A DNA stretch of 64,000 nt, from assembly GCA_039815465.1 (NCBI GenBank), contig JBCBZG010000003.1, forward strand, positions 1 to 64,000, read 5' to 3'. This document shows positions 8,616 through 16,542 of the stretch, one piece after another. The position numbers and the translations under genes were made by a program. The stretch's first letter is position 1, and each line of letters starts with the position of its first letter. The notes below the pieces were generated by a model, which ran no database searches, was not told the DNA's origin, and saw only the letters and a program-made list of their open reading frames with translations. The stretch is from Shimia_B sp039815465 (GTDB taxonomy: Bacteria; Pseudomonadota; Alphaproteobacteria; Rhodobacterales; Rhodobacteraceae).

Positions 8616-9599
8616 TTACATGCCGCGGACGTTTTCAAGAAGCTCCGTGGCGCCAAGCTGCTCGGCATAGGCGTCTTGGACTGGTTGCACCAGTTCCAGC
8701 ATTTTTTCACGCCCGGCGAAGGGGTGGATCTCGATCTGGCCCGCTGCGGCCATTTCTTCGAGGATCTCGCCATCCGCGCCGCTTTCGAGCGCGCGACCAA
8801 AGGCACCGGCTTCTGCACCGGCGGCCATGATAGCGGCCTGAAGCTCGGCATCGAGCCCGTCAAAGGTTTTCGCCGACATCACAATCGGGCGCACGGTGAT
8901 CGTGTGCTGCGTAAGTGAGATATGCGGCGCCACCTCGTAGAACTTGAGGTTCTGGATCGATGCGGCCTCGTTCTCGAAACCCGCAATGACGCCAGTTTGG
9001 ATCGCGTTATAGACCTCGTTATAGGCGATGGCAGAGGGTGCCGCGCCCACAGCGTCAAAGGTTTGCGCCTGGATTGGCGCACCCATCACGCGCATGCGGT
9101 GGTCTTGGAGCTCGTCCATGTTGGTGATCGGGGCCGCAGAGGCCAGGTTGCGCACACCGCCGCCGTGGTAGCCCACAATCACGATGCCAGCCGCTTCGCG
9201 CAGGTCCGCTTCGAGCGGGGCGAAGGCGTCAGAGGCCAGGACCGCGTCCCAGTGTTCGAGATCGCGGAACAGGAACGGCATGTCCATCAGTGGAATGGAT
9301 TCCGAAAAGACGGCCATGTTGGACGGCGCGAGGATCGTGTAATCCACGGCCACACCCTGGTTGAGGTAGGTGACATAGTCGCTTTCGACGCCAAGCTCCC
9401 CGTTTAGGCGCAGGTCAAAGTCGACTTCGCCATCGTAGTTTTCGGCGACGAGCCGTTCAAATTCGCGCAGCGTTTTGGTGAACGAGTGTTCCTCGTCGAA
9501 CATGCTCGCGCCGCGCAGCGTCACGTCGGCATGGGCCAGCGAAGCACTGCTCATCAGCACGGCCGTCACAGCCATCGTCTTTAGTGAAACGTTGAACAT
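8616..9599 (-). CDS. dctP: TRAP transporter substrate-binding protein DctP
   Basis: 327 residues with a cleavable signal peptide (residues 1-24, ending SLAHA). The mature DctP fold is shown by GYHGGGVRNLAS, ELQDHRMRVMGAPIQ (the conserved Arg that salt-bridges a carboxylate) and YNEVYNAIQTGVIAGFEN. The conserved Arg predicts a carboxylated ligand, here probably a uronate, mannonate or unsaturated oligouronide. A strong GGAGG lies 6 bases before the ATG. It is the first gene of the minus-strand transport-catabolic operon and is driven from the 9600-9945 control region. Confidence 0.93.
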   Translation of the reverse strand: MFNVSLKTMAVTAVLMSSASLAHADVTLRGASMFDEEHSFTKTLREFERLVAENYDGEVDFDLRLNGELGVESDYVTYLNQGVAVDYTILAPSNMAVFSESIPLMDMPFLFRDLEHWDAVLASDAFAPLEADLREAAGIVIVGYHGGGVRNLASAAPITNMDELQDHRMRVMGAPIQAQTFDAVGAAPSAIAYNEVYNAIQTGVIAGFENEAASIQNLKFYEVAPHISLTQHTITVRPIVMSAKTFDGLDAELQAAIMAAGAEAGAFGRALESGADGEILEEMAAAGQIEIHPFAGREKMLELVQPVQDAYAEQLGATELLENVRGM

Positions 9600-9637
9600 A
9601 GTATCCTCCCAGATATGGTTCAGGTCTTAGCGTTATG

Positions 9638-9662
9638 CCCGCCCCTCAGAGGGCGGGTTTTT
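9638..9662 (+). terminator. hairpin with T-run oriented away from dctP
   Basis: CCCGCCC at 9638-9644 pairs with GGGCGGG at 9651-9657 across a 6-base loop, followed by five T on the + strand. The shape is that of an intrinsic terminator, but it points against the direction of dctP and no + strand gene precedes it. It might stop antisense transcription, or act only as a 5-prime hairpin in the dctP leader. Confidence 0.45.
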
Positions 9663-9786
9663 CGTTCGAAACTCCTACCGAAGACGCAGCCAGACAGGGT
9701 CTGGCCTTGTCCCGCCCACGCAGCGTCCCGTGCTGTGCAGGCGTTCCCCACGCCATCGGTCAGGGCTTTACCCAACACGAAAACTG

Positions 9787-9875
9787 GGATACTAGTCAAC
9801 ATATTAAATTCAGATTGCCGCCAACTTTCTGAGTTTATCATTTGAAAACAATGCGTGTGCTGTCGTCTAGTATCC
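9787..9875. promoter_or_regulatory. paired inverted GGATACTAG sites, candidate GntR operators
   Basis: GGATACTAG at 9787-9795 and its exact reverse complement CTAGTATCC at 9867-9875 are separated by 71 bases. Both lie in the AT-rich part of the dctP/gntR divergent region. The left copy overlaps a possible minus-strand -35 (TTGACT) for dctP, and the right copy lies about 70 bases before the regulator start. Two matching sites flanking a divergent promoter region would suit repression by a dimeric FCD regulator, possibly by looping. Binding is inferred. Confidence 0.45.
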
Positions 9876-9945
9876 GAATAAACCCTGTTATTCCGCTCTG
9901 AACTCTGCCAATGTGCACCCGAAACGGAGGCTGAAGAAACACAAG

Positions 9946-10626
9946 ATGGTCGCACTCGGAACCCTGGAACGCACGACGAGCAGTGACGTCGTCTTTGACG
10001 CGTTGTTCGGGCAAATCACCCGGTTGGAGCTTTTGCCAGGCACCAAGATTTCTGAAACTGATGTCGCCAAGACGTTCGGCTTTTCGCGCCAACCCGTGCG
10101 GGAGGCGTTTACGCGTTTGGCCAATCTCAACCTTCTACTTGTGCGTCCGCAACGGGCCACGGTTGTGCGCCCGTTTTCGCAACGGCTGATCGCCAACGCG
10201 CGCTTTGTGCGCGCCGCGGTAGAGCTTGAGGTGGTGCGCACTGCCGCGCACGCCCGGGATAAAGCCATCGACGCCGCGCTCAAATCCAATCTGCGCGAGC
10301 AGGGGCACGCCATGGCAGCCGAGGATGTGAGCCGGTTTCACGAGTTGGATTACGAGTTTCACAAGCTCCTATGCGCGTCGGCAAAGCAGGAGTTCGCCTT
10401 TGACATCATCGCGGAAAACAAGGCGCAAGTGGACCGGCTTTGCATGTTGGCGCTGACCAGTAAGGAGGCGATGCAGGTGCTCTACGATGATCACCAGGAC
10501 CTTTTGCGAGCGCTATTTGGCGGCGATGCGGGCACGGCGGACAGCGTGTTGCGCACGCATCTGGATCGCCTCACGCCGACGATTGAGGCGATTTACGCCA
10601 CGCATAACGCCTATTTCGACGACTGA
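9946..10626 (+). CDS. GntR-family (FCD) transcriptional regulator of the uronate locus
   Basis: 226 residues from ATG at 9946; an in-frame GTG at 9913 would add eleven residues but has no better ribosome-binding site. Residues about 8-75 are the winged helix (LLPGTKISETDVAKTF, then SRQPVREAFTRLANLNLL), and the recognition helix is QPVREAFTRL. Residues about 85-215 are the all-helical FCD ligand domain. Its metal-site residues are suggested by ELDYEFHKLL and by the later HHQ-like DDHQDLLRAL and RTHLDRL. FCD regulators of this type usually repress sugar-acid genes and are released by a pathway intermediate. Divergent placement against dctP makes it the likely regulator of dctPQM, the SDR gene, kdgF, kdgK and uxuA. 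Confidence 0.88.
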   Translation: MVALGTLERTTSSDVVFDALFGQITRLELLPGTKISETDVAKTFGFSRQPVREAFTRLANLNLLLVRPQRATVVRPFSQRLIANARFVRAAVELEVVRTAAHARDKAIDAALKSNLREQGHAMAAEDVSRFHELDYEFHKLLCASAKQEFAFDIIAENKAQVDRLCMLALTSKEAMQVLYDDHQDLLRALFGGDAGTADSVLRTHLDRLTPTIEAIYATHNAYFDD

Positions 10627-10640
10627 GTCACTCCACAGGC

Positions 10641-11963
10641 TTAGCCCAGTACAGCGTCAAACGCCTGGCCGAGCTTGTCTGTCAGCTCACCAATCTGCGC
10701 GTCCTCTAGGATAAAGGGTGGGGCGAGCAGAACATGATCGCCATGCTTGCCGTCGCGCGTGCCTGCCATCGGGTAGCACACCAGCCCCGCCTCAAACGCC
10801 GCGGCTTTGACACGCGCAGCGGTTTTGCGGCCCGGGTCAAAGGGTGTCTTGCTGTCGCGGTCCGCCACGAGCTCCAGCCCTAAAAACATGCCGCGTCCGC
10901 GGATATCGCCCACATGGGCGTGCTGCCCGAACGCGCTGTGCAGCGCGTCTTTGAGCGCGGCGCCGGTCTTGGCCGCGCGTGCGACAAGGCCGCCCTCGGT
11001 CAACTTGCGCAGAACCGCGAGGCCCGCCGCGGCCGCCACAGGGTGGCCGAGATATGTGTGCCCGTGCTGGAACATGCCGCTGCCCGCCTCGATCGCGGCG
11101 TAGATGCGATCGCTGCAAAGCATGGCTCCGATAGGCTGGTAGCCCCCGCCCAGACCCTTTGCGATGCAGGCGATGTCGGGCGCGATGCCGTCCGCTTCGC
11201 AGGCGAAAAGGTGCCCGGTGCGACCCATGCCGCACATCACCTCGTCTAGGATCAGCAAGACGCCGTACGTGTCGCAAATCTCGCGGATGCGTTTGAAATA
11301 CCCCTCAACCGCGGGGACCGCCCCCAGGGTCGCGCCCACTACCGGCTCCGCCATAAAGGCCATGACGGTTTCTGGGCCAAGGCGCAGGATTTCATCTTCA
11401 AGCTCCTGCGCGGCGCGTTGGCCGTAGTCAAAGGCGCTTTCGCCGTCGCGGCGGTCAACATATTCGTAGCACGGCGCGATGTGGCTCACGTCGATCAGGA
11501 GCGGCGCAAATTGGGCACGCCGCCACTCGTTCCCGCCCGCCGCCAGCGCGCCAAGCGTGTTGCCATGGTAACTCTGCCGCCGCGCGATGAGGCGCCGACG
11601 CTCTGGCTGGCCGATTTCGACAAAGTACTGACGCGCAAGCTTTACCGCGGCCTCCGTCGCCTCGGACCCGCCGGAGACGAGGTAGACGCGCGACAGGTCG
11701 CCCGGCGCGTGGTCGATAAGCGCGTCCGCGAGCGCCTCTGCCGGTTCCGACGTGAAAAACCCGGTATGGGCAAAGGACAAACTGGCGGCCTGGGCCTGAA
11801 CGGCGGCGATGACGTCTGCGTCCCCGTGCCCCAAACACGACACTGCTGCGCCGCCTGACCCGTCGAGATAGGCTTTGCCGCCCGCGTCATAGAGGTAGCA
11901 TCCTTCACCCCGCACGGCTTGGGGGAAGTTGGTTTTGGTGTGGCGCGGAAAAATGTGAGACAT
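10641..11963 (-). CDS. class III (omega-type) aminotransferase
   Basis: 440 residues with the whole fold-type I, class III pattern. YLDGSGGAAVSCLGHGD is N-terminal, YLVSGGSEATEAAVKLA binds the PLP phosphate, and ILDEVMCGMGRTG holds the Asp that contacts the pyridine nitrogen. K269 in CIAKGLGGGYQPIGA forms the Schiff base. Such enzymes move an amino group from an omega-amine or amino acid to pyruvate or 2-oxoglutarate. It is the last gene of a four-gene minus-strand operon; its start abuts the GNAT gene stop. Together with BKACE and a DMGDH-like enzyme it probably handles the deaminating step of an amine or amino-acid catabolic route. The substrate is unknown. Confidence 0.88.
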   Translation of the reverse strand: MSHIFPRHTKTNFPQAVRGEGCYLYDAGGKAYLDGSGGAAVSCLGHGDADVIAAVQAQAASLSFAHTGFFTSEPAEALADALIDHAPGDLSRVYLVSGGSEATEAAVKLARQYFVEIGQPERRRLIARRQSYHGNTLGALAAGGNEWRRAQFAPLLIDVSHIAPCYEYVDRRDGESAFDYGQRAAQELEDEILRLGPETVMAFMAEPVVGATLGAVPAVEGYFKRIREICDTYGVLLILDEVMCGMGRTGHLFACEADGIAPDIACIAKGLGGGYQPIGAMLCSDRIYAAIEAGSGMFQHGHTYLGHPVAAAAGLAVLRKLTEGGLVARAAKTGAALKDALHSAFGQHAHVGDIRGRGMFLGLELVADRDSKTPFDPGRKTAARVKAAAFEAGLVCYPMAGTRDGKHGDHVLLAPPFILEDAQIGELTDKLGQAFDAVLG

Positions 11964-12386
11964 TCAGATCTCCCTCAAATCGGTGACGAACTGCAGGCTA
12001 AAGCGTGCCAGCCCGTTGGCCTCGTAAAAGCGATGGGCTTGCGTGCGTGACAGGCCGCTGCACAGGCGCATGTGATCGCAATCGGTTTGGGCCAGCGCGC
12101 GAGCGTGGGCCAGGAGTTGCGCCCCGATGCCTTGGCCACGCGTGGCAGGCGCGACGACCAGATCGTCGATAAAGAGCGTGCGCCCCCAGCACAAATCATC
12201 CGTGATACGGTAGCCCAAGGCGCCGATAAGGACGTCTGCCGCGTCAAAGGCCCCGATCACACGGTAGCCCTGGGCCACAGCGCGCGACAGCCGATGCGCA
12301 AAGGTCGCGTCATCGAGCTGGGTGCGCAACTGACGCAGGAGCGGGGCCGCGTCCATTGGATCCTCCATCGGTGCGATGCGGGTCAT
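11964..12386 (-). CDS. GNAT-family N-acetyltransferase
   Basis: 140 residues from the ATG at 12386, which overlaps the BKACE stop (TCATG arrangement); longer upstream starts would lie inside that gene. The acetyl-CoA site LVVAPATRGQGIGAQLLAHA (R/Q-x-x-G-x-G/A pattern) is at about residues 79-98. The C-terminal SRTQAHRFYEANGLARFS is the usual GNAT motif B. It sits between the BKACE and aminotransferase genes of one tight operon, so it may acetylate a pathway amine, perhaps as protection or detoxification. The acceptor is not known. Confidence 0.8.
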   Translation of the reverse strand: MTRIAPMEDPMDAAPLLRQLRTQLDDATFAHRLSRAVAQGYRVIGAFDAADVLIGALGYRITDDLCWGRTLFIDDLVVAPATRGQGIGAQLLAHARALAQTDCDHMRLCSGLSRTQAHRFYEANGLARFSLQFVTDLREI

Positions 12387-13138
12387 GCGGCTGTCCTCCA
12401 GCTGTGGGTCAGCGCGGCGACGGAGCTTTCCACATTTGGCCACGGGGTGCCTTTGGCGTCTGTCAACGCGTTCTCAAACCCGACCCGCACGTCTGCGCCG
12501 AGCCGTGCGGCGGCGTGCAGGCAGGCGTGCTCCTGCGGACCAAAAGCGCAGAGCATCCAGCGTCCTACGGGGGGAAGGGACGCTCGAAAAGGCGCGATGT
12601 CTTCGACGCGGGCAAGATGTGAGGCGTCATAGCGGCCCAGCACGAGGATGACGTCCTCGTTGGGCCCCAGAACACCCTCTTGCTGCCACTGCCCAAGGCG
12701 CGCGGCGTCGCCTGCATCGTAGATGATGTGTTGCAGCGCAGTGCCCTGGTCCCGGCACATTGCGTATAGCCTGCGCGCAAGGCTTGGGTCGGCCGCAAGC
12801 TCGCGCAGCGCCACCGAGGCCCAAAGGGGCGCCAAGTCCCGGATGAGCGCAAGCTGCGCGGCGGGGCCATAGCGCCCGGCGGTTTCTGTTGTGACCTGGA
12901 TCGCCATCCCCGGCGCGGCCTCTGTCACGGCGGCGATGGCGTCCCGGTAGTGGCCAGGGTCGAGGCTATGGCGCCCCGCCGCGTCCCGCACATGCAGGTG
13001 GAGCGCTTGCGCCCCTGCCGCGAAACACGCGCGCGCGGTCTGCGCGATCTCGTCTGGTCGGGTCGGGAGTGTGGGGTGGTCTGCTGTGCTGCGCCGGGCG
13101 CCGGTCGGTGCGACCATCACATAGGGGAGGGGGTTCAT
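12383..13138 (-). CDS. BKACE-family beta-keto acid cleavage enzyme (DUF849), short form
   Basis: 251 residues, shorter than the 270-310 common in this family. The TIM-barrel Zn enzyme is recognised by MVAPTGARRSTADHP at the N-terminus and by ALHLHVRDAAGRHSLD, which contains the Zn-binding His47 and His49. VGFENALTD near the end supplies the conserved Glu222. BKACE enzymes condense a beta-keto acid with acetyl-CoA, releasing acetoacetate and a shortened CoA ester. Known substrates include 3-keto-5-aminohexanoate, dehydrocarnitine and beta-ketoadipate. The gene overlaps both neighbours by four bases (GNAT downstream, FAD/GcvT oxidoreductase upstream). The shortened form and amine-linked neighbours leave the true substrate open. 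Confidence 0.85.
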   Translation of the reverse strand: MNPLPYVMVAPTGARRSTADHPTLPTRPDEIAQTARACFAAGAQALHLHVRDAAGRHSLDPGHYRDAIAAVTEAAPGMAIQVTTETAGRYGPAAQLALIRDLAPLWASVALRELAADPSLARRLYAMCRDQGTALQHIIYDAGDAARLGQWQQEGVLGPNEDVILVLGRYDASHLARVEDIAPFRASLPPVGRWMLCAFGPQEHACLHAAARLGADVRVGFENALTDAKGTPWPNVESSVAALTHSWRTAA

Positions 13139-15513
13139 GGTCTCATCCGTGTGCCGTCGGGGTCAAAGAGCGGTCCTTTGGTCACGGTCGCCTCAAACAT
13201 CACCCGCGCGATGTCGACTTGCACTATTTGCCCGTCTGCGACGCCGTCGGCGTGGCCCAGGGCGACAGGCGCGCCCAGGCGAAACCCATAGCCTGCTGAG
13301 CTGGTCTGCCCCACGATGGCGCCATCCGCATAGATCGGCTCATGGCCCAGCGGCACCGCCGCGTCGTCGTGGAATGTGAGCGACACCACATGCCCGGGCT
13401 GACCTGCCGCGCGCTGGGCGTCGAGCGCCTCCGCCCCGATGAAACCGCCTGCCTTGCGGGTTGCAAAGTCGAGCCCTGTGTCGATGGGCGTCACATCCCC
13501 GTCGAGCTCATGGCCCATGGCGCAAAATCCCTTTTCTATGCGCATGGAGGTCTGCGCATAGAGCCCTGCTGGCTGAGCGCCTGCGGCCACGAGGGCATCG
13601 TAAACCTTGCCCGCATTCTCGCTCCGCAGGGTGATTTCCCATCCGGCCTCCCCGACATAGGACATGCGCGCGGCCCTGACATGAGCGCCCGCGATATGGG
13701 CTGGTCCGACCTTGAAATATCCCAGGTCGCAGAGCTCTGGCGCGCCGCAGCTGGTGACGATCCGCGCGGCCTCCGGGCCCATGAGCGCAAGGACTGCATA
13801 GTGTTCGGTCGAGTCCTCAAGCGCCACGTCAAAGCCCGCACTCTGCGCGCGAAGCCAGGCGAGGTCCCGTTTGATCGCCGCCGTCCCCACAAAGAGCCGG
13901 TAGTGATCCTGGGCGATGCGATGGGCCGTCAGGTCGCTTTCAAACGTGCCGCGGGCGTTGAGCATCGCGGTGTAGATCACCGACCCGGGCGCGCGGCCCA
14001 TGCATCCCGCACAGGTGTGGAGCAAGAACGCCTCCGCATCGGGGCCCGTGACCTCGATCTTACCAAAGGAGGAGGCGTCAAAGATCGCTGCGCGCTCATG
14101 GGCCGCGCGCACTTCCTCGGCGACACTTTCGTGCCAGTCGGGGCGGCCAAAGCGAAGCGCCTTTGGAGCTGGGCCAAAGTAAAGCGGTCGTTCCCATCCA
14201 TAAAACTGCCCGAACTGGGCGCCCGCGGCGGTGTAGGCGTCATGGAGTGGCAGCTTGCGCAGCCCCCGTGCGGTCTTGAGCTGCTTGCCGGGGAGCGGGA
14301 TTTCGTAATGCGTCCCCAAGATTTCCGGCGCCCGGGCCATCAGGTGGTCGACGGAATTAAAAATGGGTGCAAAGCGCTTCGCATCCGCCTCGGACAGGTC
14401 ATAGGCTGTGTGCCCATGCACGATCTGATGGGCCAGGTTCATCCCCGCACCACCGCCCGCAGCTACCCCCATGGAGTTCATGCCGCAGCCTAAGAAAAGC
14501 CCGCGCGTTTCCGCCGTTTCGCCAAGCATGAAGGACCCGTCGGGCGTAAAGCTCTCCGGTCCGTTGAGCAGCATCTTGACCTCTGCTGTCTCCAGCGCGG
14601 GGAGCCGGTTGAGCGCGTTGAGCATCATGGGTTCAAAATGATCCCAGTCTTCAGGCAAAAGTCCGAATTCGAAGCTCTCGTCGAGAACGCCGGGCGCAAT
14701 CGGTTTGCCCATGGGCTCAAAGCATCCGACCAAGAGCCCGCCGCTGTCGTCTCGGATGTAGAGGTAGTTGTCGTGGTCCGACAGCGTGGGCATGTTGCCG
14801 GTGATGCCATCGACAGGTTTGGTAAGCAGGTAGAAGTGCTCGCAAGCCAACAGCGGCACCTCCGCCCCCGCCATCGCTCCGATCTCGCGTGACCAAAGCC
14901 CGCCGCACAGGGCAATAGCGTCGCACATCACCGTGCCTTGGGATGTCTCGACCCCTTTGATCCTGCCGTTGTCTGTCAAAATGCCCGTGACGCCGGTGTT
15001 CTCAAAAAGCTTGGCGCCCAGGGATTTGGCGCCTTTCACGAGCGCCGCGCAAACATCGGAGGGGGAGACGCGGCCATCCTCCGGCGACCAGACGGCGCCG
15101 ATCACGTCGTCGGCGTTCATGAGCGGCCACCGCTCCCGCGCTTCCGCCGGTGAAATTGACGTGGCCGCGATCCCGTAGGCATGTGCCAGCGCCTCCTGCC
15201 GTTTGATCAGCGTCAAGCGGTCGGGGTTCGTGGCCAGTGACAGCGACCCCTCCTGGATCCAGCCCACGGATTGGCCGGTCTCCGCCTCGAGCTGGCTGTA
15301 AAGTTCTACCGAATACTGGATCATCCGCGTCAGGTTGCGCGACGAGCGCAGCGCGCGCACCTGCGCGGCGGAATGCCAGGTCGTGCCTGAGGTCAGCTTG
15401 TTGCGCTCGAGCAGAATCGCGTCGGCCCCGAGCTTTGCGAGGTGGTAAAGGGTTGAACACCCCATCACCCCGCCACCGATAACGACCACTGATGCGTGAT
15501 TTGGCAAAGTCAT
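13135..15513 (-). CDS. dimethylglycine/sarcosine dehydrogenase-like FAD oxidoreductase with GcvT domain
   Basis: 792 residues from the ATG at 15513 (MTLPNHASVVVIGGG). Residues about 8-400 are a DAO-type FAD domain with VVVIGGGVMGCSTLYHL. TSGTTWHSAAQ includes His47, the position where FAD is covalently attached in dimethylglycine and sarcosine dehydrogenases. Residues about 430-790 are a GcvT-like folate domain (RAAIFDASSFGKIEVTGPDA, YVGEAGWEITLRSE, LDGDVTPIDTGLDF). Known members oxidise an N-methyl group and pass the one-carbon unit to tetrahydrofolate. It is the first gene of the minus-strand operon and faces the RpiR regulator across an 87-bp control region, so an N-methylated substrate or intermediate is expected. 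Confidence 0.88.
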   Translation of the reverse strand: MTLPNHASVVVIGGGVMGCSTLYHLAKLGADAILLERNKLTSGTTWHSAAQVRALRSSRNLTRMIQYSVELYSQLEAETGQSVGWIQEGSLSLATNPDRLTLIKRQEALAHAYGIAATSISPAEARERWPLMNADDVIGAVWSPEDGRVSPSDVCAALVKGAKSLGAKLFENTGVTGILTDNGRIKGVETSQGTVMCDAIALCGGLWSREIGAMAGAEVPLLACEHFYLLTKPVDGITGNMPTLSDHDNYLYIRDDSGGLLVGCFEPMGKPIAPGVLDESFEFGLLPEDWDHFEPMMLNALNRLPALETAEVKMLLNGPESFTPDGSFMLGETAETRGLFLGCGMNSMGVAAGGGAGMNLAHQIVHGHTAYDLSEADAKRFAPIFNSVDHLMARAPEILGTHYEIPLPGKQLKTARGLRKLPLHDAYTAAGAQFGQFYGWERPLYFGPAPKALRFGRPDWHESVAEEVRAAHERAAIFDASSFGKIEVTGPDAEAFLLHTCAGCMGRAPGSVIYTAMLNARGTFESDLTAHRIAQDHYRLFVGTAAIKRDLAWLRAQSAGFDVALEDSTEHYAVLALMGPEAARIVTSCGAPELCDLGYFKVGPAHIAGAHVRAARMSYVGEAGWEITLRSENAGKVYDALVAAGAQPAGLYAQTSMRIEKGFCAMGHELDGDVTPIDTGLDFATRKAGGFIGAEALDAQRAAGQPGHVVSLTFHDDAAVPLGHEPIYADGAIVGQTSSAGYGFRLGAPVALGHADGVADGQIVQVDIARVMFEATVTKGPLFDPDGTRMRP

Positions 15514-15546
15514 TGTGCAAACTCTTGTACCGTTGAGCGCCTCAAT

Positions 15547-15564
15547 GTGAAACATGCGTTTCAC
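15547..15564. promoter_or_regulatory. perfect palindrome, candidate RpiR operator
   Basis: GTGAAAC at 15547-15553 and GTTTCAC at 15558-15564 are exact inverted repeats around a 4-base centre. A further TTGAAACG half-site lies at 15587-15594. A good -35 hexamer (TTGACA, 15568-15573) sits directly beside the palindrome. The whole lies in the short region between the divergent FAD/GcvT and RpiR genes. GAAA...TTTC dyads are typical of RpiR-family operators, so this is the probable binding site for the adjacent regulator. Confidence 0.6.
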
Positions 15565-15600
15565 CTGTTGACAATACACAAAACAGTTGAAACGCTAAAA

Positions 15601-16509
15601 ATGTATTTTGGTACTGGACGCACAAGGGAAGCACGGTTGTCGAACGCTGCCACCATCGAAGAGCGGATCATCCGCCACTACGCTGGACTGAGCGACAAGC
15701 TTCAGGTGACGGCAGACTATGTCGCTGAAAACCCTATCAATATCGCTACACGGTCGCTGCGTTCTTTGGCTTCGGAAAGCGGCGTTTCACCTGCGACCTT
15801 CTCCCGCTTGGCGCGAGCGATTGGGTATGACGACTACGAAGCAATGCGAGAGGACGCGCGTGCCGCAGTGGGGCGGCGCATGGATTCGTTTTCCCAACGC
15901 GCCCAAGCGCTGCGCGCGACGGCCTCACCGCGCGACACGCGCACGCATCTGCACAAACAGGCTGAAGCCTGCATTTCCAACATCGAGGCGCTGGAGCGGG
16001 ATGTGAACGCCCAGACGCTGGAGCGGGCCGTCGATGCGCTTCACCACGCGCGCAAGGTGCTCCTTATCGGTTCGCTCGGGTCGTCTGGGTTTGCTGACTA
16101 TTTCGGCTATCTGGCCAACTGGTTCAAAAAGGAATGGATGATCGCGGGGCGCAACGGCACCGGGCTCGCCGCGGCGATCGCGGGACTGGGGCAAGACGAT
16201 GTTGTTCTCGCCATTGCAAAGGCGCCCTATGCGCGGCGCACCATCGCGTCGCTTAAAGCTGCCGCAGCCAAAGGCAGCGCCATCGTCGTGATCACAGACA
16301 GCCATGCCTCCCCCGCGCTCGAATTCTGCGACTTTGGCTTTGTCGTTCCGACGGAAAGCCCGCAATTTTTCTCCTCCTACGCGGCAACGCTTGTGTTCTT
16401 GGAATCCATCGTCACGATGCTTTTGGCGCGGGCGGGCGACGAGGCTGAGGACATGATCCGCGAGACGGAGACCCAAATTCACGCTCTGGGAGAAACCTGG
16501 ACCCCGTGA
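15601..16509 (+). CDS. RpiR/MurR-family transcriptional regulator
   Basis: 302 residues if translation starts at ATG 15601. A TTG at 15637 has a better ribosome-binding site (AAGGGAAG at 15624-15631) and starts right before the conserved part, so the true protein may be 290 residues. Residues about 18-95 form the RpiR helix-turn-helix domain (IEERIIRHYAGLSDKLQVTA, then LASESGVSPATFSRLARAIG). Residues about 150-280 form a sugar-isomerase (SIS) domain (RKVLLIGSLGSSGFADYF, VVLAIAKAPYARRTI). SIS domains bind phosphosugars or related small ligands. It is divergent from the catabolic operon and is followed after 33 bp by the TAXI binding protein, so it likely controls both arms. Confidence 0.88.
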   Translation: MYFGTGRTREARLSNAATIEERIIRHYAGLSDKLQVTADYVAENPINIATRSLRSLASESGVSPATFSRLARAIGYDDYEAMREDARAAVGRRMDSFSQRAQALRATASPRDTRTHLHKQAEACISNIEALERDVNAQTLERAVDALHHARKVLLIGSLGSSGFADYFGYLANWFKKEWMIAGRNGTGLAAAIAGLGQDDVVLAIAKAPYARRTIASLKAAAAKGSAIVVITDSHASPALEFCDFGFVVPTESPQFFSSYAATLVFLESIVTMLLARAGDEAEDMIRETETQIHALGETWTP

Positions 16510-16542
16510 TGCACCCCCAATCAGAAGTACAGGGAGAAGACT

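Larger units (their letters stand above)
9600..9945. other. divergent control region between dctP and the GntR regulator
   Basis: 346 bases without a gene. Next to dctP lies its ribosome-binding site (GGAGG at 9605-9609 on the opposite strand), then a GC-rich hairpin with a T-run on the + strand (9638-9662). The region from about 9780 to 9900 is noticeably AT-richer and holds two copies of GGATACTAG in inverted orientation. A minus-strand TTGACT at 9799-9794 could serve as the -35 box for dctP; it overlaps the left copy. This is where the GntR/FCD regulator most probably binds. Confidence 0.6.

Noticed and set aside
13342..14493. A 383-codon open frame antisense to the FAD/GcvT gene
   Set aside because: The opposite strand has convincing domains and motifs; this frame has none.
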